33,520 bases of DNA from an uncultured Clostridia bacterium (GCA_937915065.1 CALDMR010000157.1:1-33520), one strand, 5' to 3'. Shown: positions 8,724 through 16,604, counted from the stretch's first letter. The notes: generated from the letters alone by a model not told the origin. Translations and numbers: made by a program.

Positions 8724-8755
8724 AATGGATTTCTGAACGGGACGAAAAAATGCAT

Positions 8756-8795
8756 CAAAAATCCCTGCGGAGCAAAGGCTCCGCAGGGATTTTTT
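8756..8795. terminator. Bidirectional terminator between asnS repeats and MoaE-like gene
   Basis: A 13-bp stem (8761-8773 with 8778-8790) and AAAG loop are flanked by A- and T-runs on both sides, so it can stop transcripts from either direction. It would end asnS transcripts after the repeats and the minus-strand MoaE-like transcript, whose stop codon abuts it. Confidence 0.9.
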
Positions 8796-9199
8796 CAGTC
8801 GTATAATTCGGTTTCCGTGACGCATTGGGCCTTGATCCGGCCCACCAGGGTTTGCAGGGCATCCACCACATGGGGGCGGATGTCGCCGCCGATGAGCACC
8901 ATTATCAGGTCGTCTCCGGGGCGCAGGCGCCCCTCGTTGAGCCAGGCGCGGACATAGCAGATCCCCGGCAGCGTGCGGGCGGCGGCAACGGCGGCGTCCA
9001 GTTCTGCCCGGTCGTATGAAAACTCCATGCCGGTCACAGGGGGGGCAGATGCATCGCCTTCGCGCACACGGGCCTTGGCGGTGGCGCGCACCACGCCGTT
9101 GTGCACCAGATACATGCCCGCATTTTCGGCCCCCGGCGCGGATTTTGCCTCCCGCATCCATTGGTCGATGGAGGGGGGGACTGCCTTGGTTTGCTTCAT
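8795..9199 (-). CDS. MoaE-like protein (molybdopterin synthase large-subunit family), probably degenerate
   Basis: The 134-residue protein resembles MoaE: an N-terminal helix (SIDQWMREAK), a central part (GMEFSYDRAELDAAVAAART) and a C-terminal half (RAWLNEGRLRPGDDLIMVLI…VVDALQTLVGRIKAQ). In true MoaE the end contains an R-x-K lysine and a W-K-x-E motif that carry catalysis; here RIK is kept but the W-K-x-E is replaced by VTETE. No moaD or other cofactor genes are nearby, so a role in molybdopterin synthesis is doubtful. The ATG at 9199 is chosen because GGAGGT lies 7 bases upstream; the upstream GTG overlaps that site. It has a consensus promoter. Confidence 0.78.
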   Translation of the reverse strand: MKQTKAVPPSIDQWMREAKSAPGAENAGMYLVHNGVVRATAKARVREGDASAPPVTGMEFSYDRAELDAAVAAARTLPGICYVRAWLNEGRLRPGDDLIMVLIGGDIRPHVVDALQTLVGRIKAQCVTETELYD

Positions 9200-9228
9200 G
9201 GAACGCACCTCCGCTCTCTGTTTCCTTC

Positions 9229-9257
9229 ACTATACGCGCCGCCCCGGGCGCTGTCAA
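9229..9257 (-). promoter_or_regulatory. Promoter of the MoaE-like gene
   Basis: A minus-strand TTGACA (9252-9257) and TATAGT (9229-9234) are spaced by 17 bases, 30 bases from the ATG. It is a near-consensus sigma-A promoter giving a very short leader. Confidence 0.85.
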
Positions 9258-9266
9258 GGGGCGGGG

Positions 9267-9295
9267 TGGACGAAACGGGGCGTTCGTGGTATACT
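9267..9295 (+). promoter_or_regulatory. Likely promoter of the DUF4230 gene
   Basis: TATACT (9290-9295) with a weaker -35 TGGACG (9267-9272) at 17 bases lies about 50 bases before the DUF4230 start codon. It runs divergently from the MoaE-like promoter, with 9 bases between the two -35 hexamers. Confidence 0.5.
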
Positions 9296-9345
9296 TTTCC
9301 CATCCAATCTTTGCAGGACCGGACAAGAGACAGAAAGGACGGACT

Positions 9346-9969
9346 ATGGCAAACAAGCATGAGGGGATGCCGCGCTGGCATCTGAAACGGAAAATGATCG
9401 CGGCGGCCCTGGTGGCGGCGGCGATCCTGGCGGCCTTTTTTGTGGGCATGCTGCGGGGCGGCCGGGAGACGGCGCCGGTCATCACGGCGGATTTGCTGGG
9501 GCAGCAGCTCCAGGAGGTCAGCGAACTGATCACCGTGGAATACCACTATACCAACATGGGGAAGTTTGAAAACACGCTGGATTTTTACGGGTGGCAGGTG
9601 CCCTTTACCACCAAAAGCTTTATTGTGTCCTATGACGGGGTGATCCGGGCCGGTGTGGATCTGGCCGCGGCGGAGATCCAGACCGAGGGACGGCAGGTGA
9701 CGGTGGTGCTGCCCCCGGCGCAGATCCTGTCCAATGAGATCCTGGAGGACAGTCTGGAGGTTTACGACGAAACCCGCAATATTTTCAACCCCATCACCAT
9801 CAGTGATTATACGGGCTTTACCCGGGATCAGAAACAGAACCTGGAGCGCAAGGCGGTGGATAACGGCCTGCTGACTGCGGGGCAGGAACGGGCGGAGCAT
9901 GCTGTGCGGGATCTGCTGGCGATGCTCCCGGGCATGGAGGAATATACTGTGACCGTGAAAAGCGCATAA
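9346..9969 (+). CDS. DUF4230 membrane-anchored protein
   Basis: This 207-residue protein has a basic N-terminus and one hydrophobic span (about residues 19-37), then a domain of about 170 residues outside the membrane. The arrangement VEYHYTNMGKFENT…FYGWQVPFTTKSFIVSYDGVIRAGVDL is characteristic of DUF4230. The function of the family is unknown. The start at 9346 is supported by AGAAAGGA 8 bases upstream and by the membrane anchor beginning there; the longer open frame upstream overlaps the divergent promoters. It is a single-gene unit ended by a strong hairpin. Confidence 0.88.
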   Translation: MANKHEGMPRWHLKRKMIAAALVAAAILAAFFVGMLRGGRETAPVITADLLGQQLQEVSELITVEYHYTNMGKFENTLDFYGWQVPFTTKSFIVSYDGVIRAGVDLAAAEIQTEGRQVTVVLPPAQILSNEILEDSLEVYDETRNIFNPITISDYTGFTRDQKQNLERKAVDNGLLTAGQERAEHAVRDLLAMLPGMEEYTVTVKSA

Positions 9970-9987
9970 ATAATGAGGAAAAAGCAG

Positions 9988-10028
9988 CAGGACGCTGTGC
10001 CGGTGGCACAGCGTCCTGTGGTTTATTT
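9988..10028. terminator. Bidirectional terminator between convergent genes
   Basis: A 14-bp stem (9988-10001 with 10005-10018) with a GGT loop lies between the convergent DUF4230 and DUF4179 genes. T-rich tails follow on the plus strand (TGGTTTATTT) and on the minus strand (CTGCTTTTTCC). Confidence 0.85.
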
Positions 10029-10034
10029 AGGGGG

Positions 10035-11084
10035 TTAGCTTGCAGAGATGGGGAAAGTCACGCCGCAGATGGTGATGCTTTCCAGATCCTCCAGGGGGAG
10101 AATGGCGTCAAAGGTCACGCCCTTGGTGCAGTGCATGGCGCCCTGCCCGTCGGTTTCGCTGGAGCCGCTGGCGTTTTGGATGTTCAGCACGACGCCGTCC
10201 TTCTGGCGAAGCTCCATGGGGATGCTGCCAAAGACCAGGTCGGTCCACGCTTCCTGGGCTGCGCTCTCCCGGCCGCTTTCCTGTTCCGGCATGGGGATGG
10301 CCTCGGGGAAGGTGTAGGACAGGCTCAGGCCGATGGGGGAAATGGTCAGATCATTCAGCACGGCATCGTGTCCGGCCAGGACAACGGGCGTATCCAGGGC
10401 CAGGGTGGTGGACAGGTCTTCAAAATTCAGGCGGAAGGACAGGGCCCAGCTGCCCCGGATCAACTGTTCGGGGGCTTCTCCGGCGGGGCCTGCCTCGCAC
10501 AGATTTTTGAAGTGGGCGCGCACCACGGTTCCCTGGGCCACCGGCTCGGTGGTTTCGTATATGGCGGCATACTGGATGGCATTATCTGCGGGATCGGCGT
10601 CATAGAAGTAGGAGTAACCGGTCACGCCGCCGGTGGTGGCGATATCGCTGCGGGAGTCCTCAAAGAGCAGGTCGCGGCAGTCCGGCAGGTCAAAGGCGGT
10701 GCCGTCGTTTTTGGTCAGGGTATAGGCCACCGCATAGTGGTACTTGTCGCCCAGCACTGCGTCGGCAGTGATGGTCACGCCGCCGGAGGTGGCCGACGCA
10801 TCCACGGGGTGGCCGATCCGGTCGATGATCTCCGTTTCGGCGGCGCCAAAGACGGGGGCGAAGGCGGTGCTGGGCAGTTTGAGCAGTCCGGTGGCACCGG
10901 CCGCGACCGTGAGACAGGCGGCGGCAGCCACAGCGGCCACGATCCCCCGGCGCAGCCCCTTGCTCTGGCGGCGGGTGTTTTTTTCCGGAACGGCGGAGAG
11001 CAGACGGGCGGTCATGGCCTCCTTTTCTTCCTGGGTAAAGGTCAGGCGATCCAATTCCTGTTTATAATCAAATGCAGTTTTCAT
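10035..11084 (-). CDS. DUF4179 anti-sigma-like membrane protein
   Basis: The 349-residue protein has a cytoplasmic N-terminal segment of about 45 residues, one membrane span (about 46-68, AAVAAAACLTVAAGATGLL) and a large outside part matching DUF4179. Such proteins usually follow an ECF sigma factor gene and are taken to hold it at the membrane. That is the layout here: the sigma gene ends 17 bases inside this gene. The ATG at 11084 is chosen over the one at 11093 because GGAGG directly abuts the latter and is 9 bases from the former. The signal it senses is unknown. Confidence 0.86.
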   Translation of the reverse strand: MKTAFDYKQELDRLTFTQEEKEAMTARLLSAVPEKNTRRQSKGLRRGIVAAVAAAACLTVAAGATGLLKLPSTAFAPVFGAAETEIIDRIGHPVDASATSGGVTITADAVLGDKYHYAVAYTLTKNDGTAFDLPDCRDLLFEDSRSDIATTGGVTGYSYFYDADPADNAIQYAAIYETTEPVAQGTVVRAHFKNLCEAGPAGEAPEQLIRGSWALSFRLNFEDLSTTLALDTPVVLAGHDAVLNDLTISPIGLSLSYTFPEAIPMPEQESGRESAAQEAWTDLVFGSIPMELRQKDGVVLNIQNASGSSETDGQGAMHCTKGVTFDAILPLEDLESITICGVTFPISAS

Positions 11085-11565
11085 AGTAGTCATCCTCCAA
11101 AATCGATTTCAGCTTTTCGCGGCCCCGGGCCAGGCGGGTGCCCGCAGTGGCGGCGGGGATCTCCAGCAGGCGGCCGATTTCCTTTAGACTGTAACCCTCG
11201 TAGTAGTGCAGGTAGATCACCTCGCGGTAGGCCTCCGGCAGGGATTGAACAGCCTCCAGAACGCTGCCGCCGGTTTCTGCTGGCGCGGCCTGCTCGGCGC
11301 AGGATTCCAGGGGACAGGTGCGGCTGCGGCGGGGGCTTTTCAAAAGATCCTTGCAGGCGTTGGAGGCGGTGCGGATGACCCAGGCCTTTTCATGTTCCGG
11401 CGAGGAAAAGGCGTATTTGCCGCTGAGAAGTTTCAAAAAGGTATCCTGGCAGATATCCTCGGCATCCTGGGTGTTGTTCAGATAGGTGCGGCACAGGCGG
11501 AGGATCAGATCGGCGTAGGTCTGCACGATGCGTTCCGCTTCCGCATGCTGCTGCGGTGTGTGCAT
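11068..11565 (-). CDS. ECF-type RNA polymerase sigma factor
   Basis: This 165-residue sigma factor has region 2 (about residues 15-75, with NTQDAEDICQDTFLKLL) and region 4 helix-turn-helix (about 110-160, SLPEAYREVIYLHYYEGYSLKEIG then RLLEIPAATAGTRLARGREKL). It directs RNA polymerase to an unknown regulon. The ATG at 11565 is chosen since AAGGAG lies 9 bases upstream; the ATG at 11574 touches that site. It overlaps the downstream DUF4179 gene by 17 bases, indicating translational coupling of sigma and anti-sigma. Its own promoter is not clear. Confidence 0.93.
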   Translation of the reverse strand: MHTPQQHAEAERIVQTYADLILRLCRTYLNNTQDAEDICQDTFLKLLSGKYAFSSPEHEKAWVIRTASNACKDLLKSPRRSRTCPLESCAEQAAPAETGGSVLEAVQSLPEAYREVIYLHYYEGYSLKEIGRLLEIPAATAGTRLARGREKLKSILEDDYYENCI

Positions 11566-11651
11566 GGTTCTCATCTCCTTTTCGGCACGGCCGGCGTTTG
11601 CGCTTTCACCAGGAATACGATTTTGAAGGATGTTTTTTTTCAAAGGGGCGG

Positions 11652-11692
11652 AAAAAAACAGAGAGCACCGGGAAAAGCCGATACTCTCTGTT
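11652..11692 (-). terminator. Terminator of the phospholipase C-like gene
   Basis: On the minus strand a 9-bp stem (AACAGAGAG with CTCTCTGTT) around an 18-base loop is followed by eight T residues. It lies 36 bases beyond the stop codon of the phospholipase C-like gene and separates it from the sigma factor gene. Confidence 0.8.
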
Positions 11693-11727
11693 GTGATTCG
11701 ATCGAATATTACAAAAAGCGATCGATT

Positions 11728-12300
11728 TCAGACGCCGGCCCGGGCCATAAAGGCCAGTGCGCGGGGCTTGTAGGACTGGCGGCTGAATGCGGTGAACAGC
11801 TCCTGGGAAACCGCCTGGGCAGCTGCGACGATATAGGCAGCGTCGTTTTCCGGGGAGGGGGTGGACTTCATGTATGCGGCGTGGTGGTTGTGCAGCACGG
11901 CGCGGATGGAGCGGCCGGCGTCGGGCGCATCGCAGTCGGCGCCGCGCTCTTCGCGCAGATAGCTGCTCATGGCCTTGGACAGGCGGTGCTCGTAAAGGCA
12001 GTGGTCAATAAAGCCGCCCTCAAAATGGGTGTTGTGCGGATAGGTGAAGTAATCTTCCAGGAAGTGCAGATTGTATCCGAGACGGAAGCAGTCGCTGAGG
12101 CTCCAGGTTCCGTTTTCCTGCAGTGCGGTCAGATTTTCCTCCACCCGTGCGGCGGTGGCGTCGTACTTGTGGCCGACAACATAAGTGTGTACCAGAATAT
12201 CCGGCATGATGCTGCCCAGCTTCAAGGCAAAACCGCGCAGACGCCAGGAACTGTCGCCGATCAAATAGCTGGCCAACGACCAGTGGCATTTCTTGTTCAT
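11728..12300 (-). CDS. Zinc-dependent phospholipase C family protein
   Basis: The 190-residue protein has the layout of the zinc-dependent phospholipase C (S1/P1-like) fold: early H/D ligands (MPDILVHTYVVGHKYD), then GYNLHFLEDYFTYPHN and later LHNHHAAY. No signal peptide is visible, so it probably acts in the cytoplasm, and its true substrate is unknown. Many clostridial members of this length exist without proven lipase activity. The ATG at 12300 has GGGGG 9-10 bases upstream; longer open frames are not supported. Single gene, with a promoter about 65-90 bases upstream and its own terminator. Confidence 0.82.
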   Translation of the reverse strand: MNKKCHWSLASYLIGDSSWRLRGFALKLGSIMPDILVHTYVVGHKYDATAARVEENLTALQENGTWSLSDCFRLGYNLHFLEDYFTYPHNTHFEGGFIDHCLYEHRLSKAMSSYLREERGADCDAPDAGRSIRAVLHNHHAAYMKSTPSPENDAAYIVAAAQAVSQELFTAFSRQSYKPRALAFMARAGV

Positions 12301-12362
12301 CGGAATCATCCCCCTGTAGTGATATAGTGTAGAATAGGAGCAGGGCAGCTTCCCGTGCTCCC

Positions 12363-12390
12363 ATTCTAAGAATAACGCGAATTGATTCAA
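12363..12390 (-). promoter_or_regulatory. Likely promoter of the phospholipase C-like gene
   Basis: On the minus strand TTGAAT (12385-12390) and TAGAAT (12363-12368) are spaced by 16 bases, 62 bases from the start codon. A GC-rich hairpin (about 12336-12361) would fall in the leader. Confidence 0.5.
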
Positions 12391-12427
12391 TGTGCAATGG
12401 TTTTCTGCGCCTGAAAATGTAAAATTT

Positions 12428-12461
12428 TCTTTAAAAAGCCCTGCGGCAAAAACCGCAGGGC
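12428..12461 (-). terminator. Terminator of the FAD/dehydrogenase/unknown operon
   Basis: A 9-bp GC-rich stem (12438-12446 with 12453-12461) is followed on the minus strand by TTTTTAAAG. It lies about 40 bases beyond the stop codon of the unknown 177-residue protein gene. Confidence 0.85.
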
Positions 12462-12502
12462 AAAATTGAGCGTTCTGATGGGTGTGTGCGGGGCGGTATG
12501 CG

Positions 12503-13036
12503 TCAGCCCTCCTGGCTGTTGGCGTAGCGGGACACGATGTCCTGCATGGACTCCTCGAACTGAACGGCAGCATAGAGCTTGTTGTTGGCTATGTAGAACC
12601 CGCGCATATTGTAGGCGATGAAAGTGAGCCCCTGGGGCGCGCCGGTTTCGTCCACATAATCCAGGCGCAGGAACCAGCGGGCGCGGTGGGTGGCCTTTGC
12701 GTCCAGAGGGCCGACAAACTGGCCGGCGTCGCCCTCGATCAGGGCGTTCATCTCCTCGGCGGTGATGGGGCTTTCGCCCCGGGCGATCTCCGCCTCGCTG
12801 GAGCAGATAAGGCCGCGCAGATTGGCGTAGGGAATGGAGAATTCCCGCTTCTGGCAATGGACGACCAGCGTTTGAGTTTCCGGATGCAGGCGGGTCAGGC
12901 AGATGTCAGCCAGGGCCAGTTCGCCGACAGGGGTCATCAGTGCGCCGCCGAAACCGCGGTCGCCTTCGGCCTTGCGCAGCTTGGCGATGCGGGCGGCTTC
13001 CTTTTCTTCGGGCGTTTTTTTGTTAAAAAAGAACAT
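12503..13036 (-). CDS. Uncharacterised protein
   Basis: I do not recognise this 177-residue protein. It starts with a short hydrophobic-aromatic tip (MFFFNKK) and a charged helix (TPEEKEAARIAKLRKAE), then a mixed alpha/beta part with alternating hydrophobic strands (LTRLHPETQTLVVHC, EFSIPYANLRGLIC, ARWFLRLDYV, GLTFIAYNMRGFYI) that could be a PH-like barrel; that is a guess. There is no signal peptide or membrane span. AAAGGAGG sits 9 bases before the ATG. It follows the D-2-hydroxyacid dehydrogenase gene by 18 bases and is the last gene of that operon. Confidence 0.8.
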   Translation of the reverse strand: MFFFNKKTPEEKEAARIAKLRKAEGDRGFGGALMTPVGELALADICLTRLHPETQTLVVHCQKREFSIPYANLRGLICSSEAEIARGESPITAEEMNALIEGDAGQFVGPLDAKATHRARWFLRLDYVDETGAPQGLTFIAYNMRGFYIANNKLYAAVQFEESMQDIVSRYANSQEG

Positions 13037-13054
13037 GGGGAACTTCCTCCTTTT

Positions 13055-14026
13055 TTAATAACCCACGCTGCGTTCCACCACATGCTTCATGGGCTGCTTG
13101 CGGCAATAGCGGGTCAGATTGTCGCAGAAAATGCTGACGTCCAGGTCGCAGGTGATGTCCAGGGACATATTACCGGAAACGTGGGGGGTGATGATCAGGT
13201 TTTTGGTGTGCCACAGGGGATGGTCTGCCGGCAGGGGCTCGGGGGTGGTCACATCCAGGGCGGCGCCGGCGATTTTACCGCTGTTGAGCAGATCCATCAA
13301 AGCCTCCTGATCCAGCACAGAGCCGCGGCCCACATTGATCAGAACGGAGGTCTTTTTCAAAAGCCCCAGGCGCTCCCGGGTGATCAGGTTTTCCGTTTCC
13401 CGGGTTTCGGGCACGCACAGCACTACGAGATCGGCGCCGGCCAGGGCAAAGTCCAGGTCTTCCACGGCGTAGCTCTCGTCATAGCAGCGGGGCAGGAGCC
13501 TGTTGGTGCGGTGGACGCCGCGGACGTGGGCGGCGCCCAGGGCCTTGGCTCGCTGGGCAAAGGCAGTGCCGATGTCGCCGGTGCCCACCACGGTGATCAC
13601 GCTGCCGTAAATGGAGCGGATGCGGCCCAGGTTTTCCCACCGGTGGGCGGCGGACACAGCGGTGTATTCCGGCATGCGGCGCAGCAGCATCAGGGCCGTC
13701 ATGAGGATATGCTCGCTGATGGTGATGCCGTAAGCGCCGGCGGAGTTGGTCAGGATCACGCCGGGGGCGGCGTAAAGGTAGTCCGCCAGATACTGTTCCA
13801 CGCCGGAAGAGGCGCAGGCCAGCCAGCGCAGGGATTCTGCCTGACGCAGTTTTTCCGGCGGGATGTAGCCATAGAGGATTTCACACTGGCCGATGGAAGC
13901 GTCCAGGTCGGCCTCGTCGGTGAAATAGTGGAGCTTCAGGCCGTTGTGGGCGGCGATGTGCTCGATTTCCTGCTTGTGTTTGCTGGTGAGAAAATCTGCT
14001 TTGATTCCAAGGGTACCGGTCGTCAT
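13055..14026 (-). CDS. D-isomer specific 2-hydroxyacid dehydrogenase
   Basis: This 323-residue NAD(P)-dependent enzyme reduces a 2-oxoacid to a D-2-hydroxyacid or the reverse. The Rossmann motif VVGTGDIGTAFAQRAKALGA lies near residues 143-162. The catalytic set is visible: Arg in INVGRGS, Glu in TTPEPLPADHPLW and His in IITPHVSGN. The substrate cannot be read off. Its ATG overlaps the TGA of the upstream FAD protein gene (ATGA), and GGAGG lies 9 bases before, so translation is coupled. Co-transcription with a FAD oxidoreductase suggests related redox chemistry, but this is inference. Confidence 0.92.
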   Translation of the reverse strand: MTTGTLGIKADFLTSKHKQEIEHIAAHNGLKLHYFTDEADLDASIGQCEILYGYIPPEKLRQAESLRWLACASSGVEQYLADYLYAAPGVILTNSAGAYGITISEHILMTALMLLRRMPEYTAVSAAHRWENLGRIRSIYGSVITVVGTGDIGTAFAQRAKALGAAHVRGVHRTNRLLPRCYDESYAVEDLDFALAGADLVVLCVPETRETENLITRERLGLLKKTSVLINVGRGSVLDQEALMDLLNSGKIAGAALDVTTPEPLPADHPLWHTKNLIITPHVSGNMSLDITCDLDVSIFCDNLTRYCRKQPMKHVVERSVGY

Positions 14027-15609
14027 GCTTGAACCTCCAATAATTTTTCGGCGCAGCGGATGCCGTCGGCGGCGGCGGACATGATGCCACCGGCCCATCC
14101 GGCGCCTTCGCCGCAGGGATACAGCCCCGCAATGGGGGACTGGCAGGTTTCGGGATCTCGGATCATGCGCACGGGGGAAGAGGAGCGGCTTTCCACCGCA
14201 GTCAGTACGGCGTCGCCGTCGTCATAGCCGGGGATGCGGCGGCCCAAAAGGGGCAGGGCTTCTTCCAGGGCATCGGTGAGGAATGGCGGCAGGCAGCTGT
14301 GCAGATCGGTCCAGCGCACGCCGGGGCGGTAGCTGGGGTGGACTTTACCGGGGCCTGTGGAGCTGCGGTGCAGCAGAAAATCCTCCACTCGCTGGGCCGG
14401 GGCGATGAAATTGCCGCCGCCGGCGCGGTAGGCTGCCTCTTCCAGTTGGCGCTGGAAAGCGATCCCCGCCAGCGGGTCGCCGCTTTCAAAATCGCCGGGG
14501 CCCACACCCACGAGGAAGCCGCCGTTGATATTTTCCTGATCCCGGGCATATTCGCTCATGCCGTTGGTCACCAGCCGCCCCTGTTCCGAGGCGGCGGCCA
14601 CCACCTGGCCGCCGGGGCAGACGCAGAAGGAGAACACGCCCCGTCCTGCCCCGGTGCGGCAGGAGAGCTTGTAGGATGTGGGCGGCAGGGCCGGGTGGCC
14701 GGCATACTGTTTGTACTGGGCCAGGTCGATATCTGCCTGCCGGTGCTCGATGCGCACGCCTACGGCAAAGGGCTTCTGCTCCATGGGCACGCCGCGGCGC
14801 TGCAGCATTTCAAAAGTGTCCCGGGCGCTGTGGCCAAGGGCCAGCACCACGGCGTCGGTTTCAATGTAGCCGTCGCTGCAGGAGACCGTATGTACGCCCC
14901 GGACGCGGCCGTTTTCCAAATGCAGATCAGACAGGCGCTGGCCGTAGCGGATGTCGCAGCCCAGGGAGAGCAGCTCGCCGCGTATGCTTTGCAGCACGGA
15001 AAACAGCCGGTCGGTGCCCACATGGGGCTTGGCGTCGATCAGGATTTCCGGCGGCGCGCCGTGCTGCACCAGCTGCTCCAAAATCCAGCGGTTGCGGGGG
15101 TCGTGGGTGCCGGTGTTCAGCTTCCCGTCGGAAAAGGTGCCGGCGCCGCCCTCGCCGAACTGCACGTTGGAGGCAGGGGAGAGGAGTCCCGTGCGCCAGA
15201 AGAATTCCACATCTTCCTTTCTCTGCTCCACGGGGGCGCCCCGCTCCAGCAGGATGGGCTTCGCTCCGGCCCGGGCCAGCAGCAGGGCGCAGAACAGGCC
15301 CGCCGGGCCCGCGCCCACCACCACGGGGCGATGGGACCCGGTATAGGGGGAAAGGCGGGGGGCGTAGGTCTGCTTGATCACTTTGGACACATGCTTGTCC
15401 CGGCATTTTTTCAGCACCCACTCCTCGCCGCGGACTTTGACATGGACGGAATACACCAGGAAAACGCCCTTGCGGGCGTCCACCGAGCGGCGGATAATGC
15501 GCAGACTTTCCAGCGCGGATGGGGGCAGATGCAGCCGCTCTGCCGCCTTGGCAGACAGCACCGATTCATCCTCCCCCGGCAGCAGCCGAATCTCGTCGAT
15601 ACGCAGCAT
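14023..15609 (-). CDS. FAD-dependent oxidoreductase (COG2509 type)
   Basis: The 528-residue protein is of the uncharacterised FAD-dependent dehydrogenase group COG2509. An N-terminal domain of about 90 residues (with LRIIRRSVDARKG) precedes the dinucleotide-binding motif VVVGAGPAGLFCALLLARAG (about 95-114), GEGGAGTFSDGKLNTG (about 152-167) and a C-terminal FAD motif (YPCGEGAGWAGGI). Length fits the group. Its substrate is unknown. It is the first gene of a three-gene minus-strand operon and is preceded by a consensus promoter; GGGAGG lies about 10 bases before the ATG. Confidence 0.9.
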   Translation of the reverse strand: MLRIDEIRLLPGEDESVLSAKAAERLHLPPSALESLRIIRRSVDARKGVFLVYSVHVKVRGEEWVLKKCRDKHVSKVIKQTYAPRLSPYTGSHRPVVVGAGPAGLFCALLLARAGAKPILLERGAPVEQRKEDVEFFWRTGLLSPASNVQFGEGGAGTFSDGKLNTGTHDPRNRWILEQLVQHGAPPEILIDAKPHVGTDRLFSVLQSIRGELLSLGCDIRYGQRLSDLHLENGRVRGVHTVSCSDGYIETDAVVLALGHSARDTFEMLQRRGVPMEQKPFAVGVRIEHRQADIDLAQYKQYAGHPALPPTSYKLSCRTGAGRGVFSFCVCPGGQVVAAASEQGRLVTNGMSEYARDQENINGGFLVGVGPGDFESGDPLAGIAFQRQLEEAAYRAGGGNFIAPAQRVEDFLLHRSSTGPGKVHPSYRPGVRWTDLHSCLPPFLTDALEEALPLLGRRIPGYDDGDAVLTAVESRSSSPVRMIRDPETCQSPIAGLYPCGEGAGWAGGIMSAAADGIRCAEKLLEVQA

Positions 15610-15654
15610 GGATTTTCCTCCCCGACAATCAATGATAGAAAAGTGTTATCTTTC

Positions 15655-15683
15655 ATTATAGTATAGCAAATGGATGTGTGCAA
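15655..15683 (-). promoter_or_regulatory. Promoter of the FAD oxidoreductase operon
   Basis: On the minus strand TTGCAC (15678-15683) and a perfect TATAAT (15655-15660) are separated by 17 bases. The start codon at 15609 follows about 45 bases downstream of the -10. Confidence 0.88.
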
Positions 15684-15704
15684 GGGGAAAGCCCTGCGGG
15701 AAAG

Positions 15705-15736
15705 AGATAAAAAAAGCGCTCCCTTGGGAGCGCTTT
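15705..15736 (-). terminator. Terminator of the TauE/SafE pair
   Basis: A short-looped hairpin (AAAGCGCTCCC with GGGAGCGCTTT, 15713-15736) is followed on the minus strand by a run of T (15709-15715 complement). It stops the transporter transcript just before the FAD operon promoter. Confidence 0.88.
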
Positions 15737-15778
15737 CATTCATAGTTGCCAAACAGGGGCGGAGGGAGCGTGCCGCTT

Positions 15779-16192
15779 TCAGCTGGGGGGCGGGGATTTT
15801 TTGGAGGTCTTTGCCTGCTTCTTTTGGGGCCACAGCACCGACACGCCGGCCCAAAGGAGGTACAGGCCGAAGGCTTTGCGCAGCAGGCCGGTATCCAGAT
15901 AGGCCGCGGCCACGGCCCCTGCCACGGCTAGCAGCGCGCCGATAGGGGCGGCGGTCCGGATGGCGGTTTTGTCAAGATAGCCGTTTTTCTTATGATAGTA
16001 CAAAGACCCCAGGGCGGTGGGTAAAAAGTACAGCAGATTGATGCAGCGGGCTGTGTCGCTGTCCACGCCCAGGAACAGCGTCATGGCCAGCAGCAGCAGC
16101 GTGCCGCCGCCGATGCCGAAGGCAGACAGAATCCCTGTGCCGAAGCCCACGGCACAGGGGATGACCCAGCCCATCATGTCAGATACCGCCAT
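15779..16192 (-). CDS. TauE/SafE (TSUP) half-transporter, second half
   Basis: This 137-residue membrane protein has about four hydrophobic spans and the TSUP-type repeat motif GFGTGILSAFGIGGGTLLL near its start. Full TauE/SafE exporters are about 250 residues made of two such halves in one chain; here each half is a separate gene, and the partner overlaps its start by 19 bases. Together they would form one anion (sulfite, sulfonate or other organic anion) exporter in the membrane. The ATG at 16192 is my choice; the ATG pair at 16174-16179 is possible. The C-terminus is a basic tail (KKQAKTSKKSPPPS). Confidence 0.85.
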   Translation of the reverse strand: MAVSDMMGWVIPCAVGFGTGILSAFGIGGGTLLLLAMTLFLGVDSDTARCINLLYFLPTALGSLYYHKKNGYLDKTAIRTAAPIGALLAVAGAVAAAYLDTGLLRKAFGLYLLWAGVSVLWPQKKQAKTSKKSPPPS

Positions 16193-16533
16193 GCGCCGTA
16201 AAGGATAAACAGGGCGAAAATGCGCTTGAGCCACAGGGGCGGCATTTTGCGGAACAGCTTGCCGCCCACCAGGCCGCCCGCCGCCCCGCCGATCAGATAG
16301 GGCGCCGCCGCAGCCCAGGAGAAGTCAGTGAAGAACAGCTGGGCGGCGAAGGATACGGCGCAAATGGGAAAAATAATGGCCACGGCACTGGCGAAGGTTT
16401 CCTTGGCCTGCAGCTCTCCGCCCTTCAGCAGCAGGGGCACCAACACCATGCCGCCGCCTCCGCCGAACAGTCCGTTGATCCATCCCGCCGCCCCTCCGGC
16501 TATGCGGTAGAGTCCTTTTTTCAAATGCCTCAC
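16174..16533 (-). CDS. TauE/SafE (TSUP) half-transporter, first half
   Basis: The 119-residue protein carries the first TSUP repeat: GGAAGWINGLFGGGGGMVLVPLL near residues 13-35, then three more hydrophobic spans ending in FALFILYGAWRYLT. It is half the length of a normal TauE/SafE protein and is followed by the second half with a 19-base overlap, so the two are produced together. The start is uncertain: GTG at 16533 has AAGGGA only 2-3 bases upstream, while a TTG at 16524 lies better placed. The transported anion is unknown. Confidence 0.85.
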   Translation of the reverse strand: MRHLKKGLYRIAGGAAGWINGLFGGGGGMVLVPLLLKGGELQAKETFASAVAIIFPICAVSFAAQLFFTDFSWAAAAPYLIGGAAGGLVGGKLFRKMPPLWLKRIFALFILYGAWRYLT

Positions 16534-16604
16534 ATCCCTTTTGAACTATGTACCCATGAAATGCTTGATGCGCGGGGAAATGCGTGCCCTGGGGGAAGGG
16601 CGCG

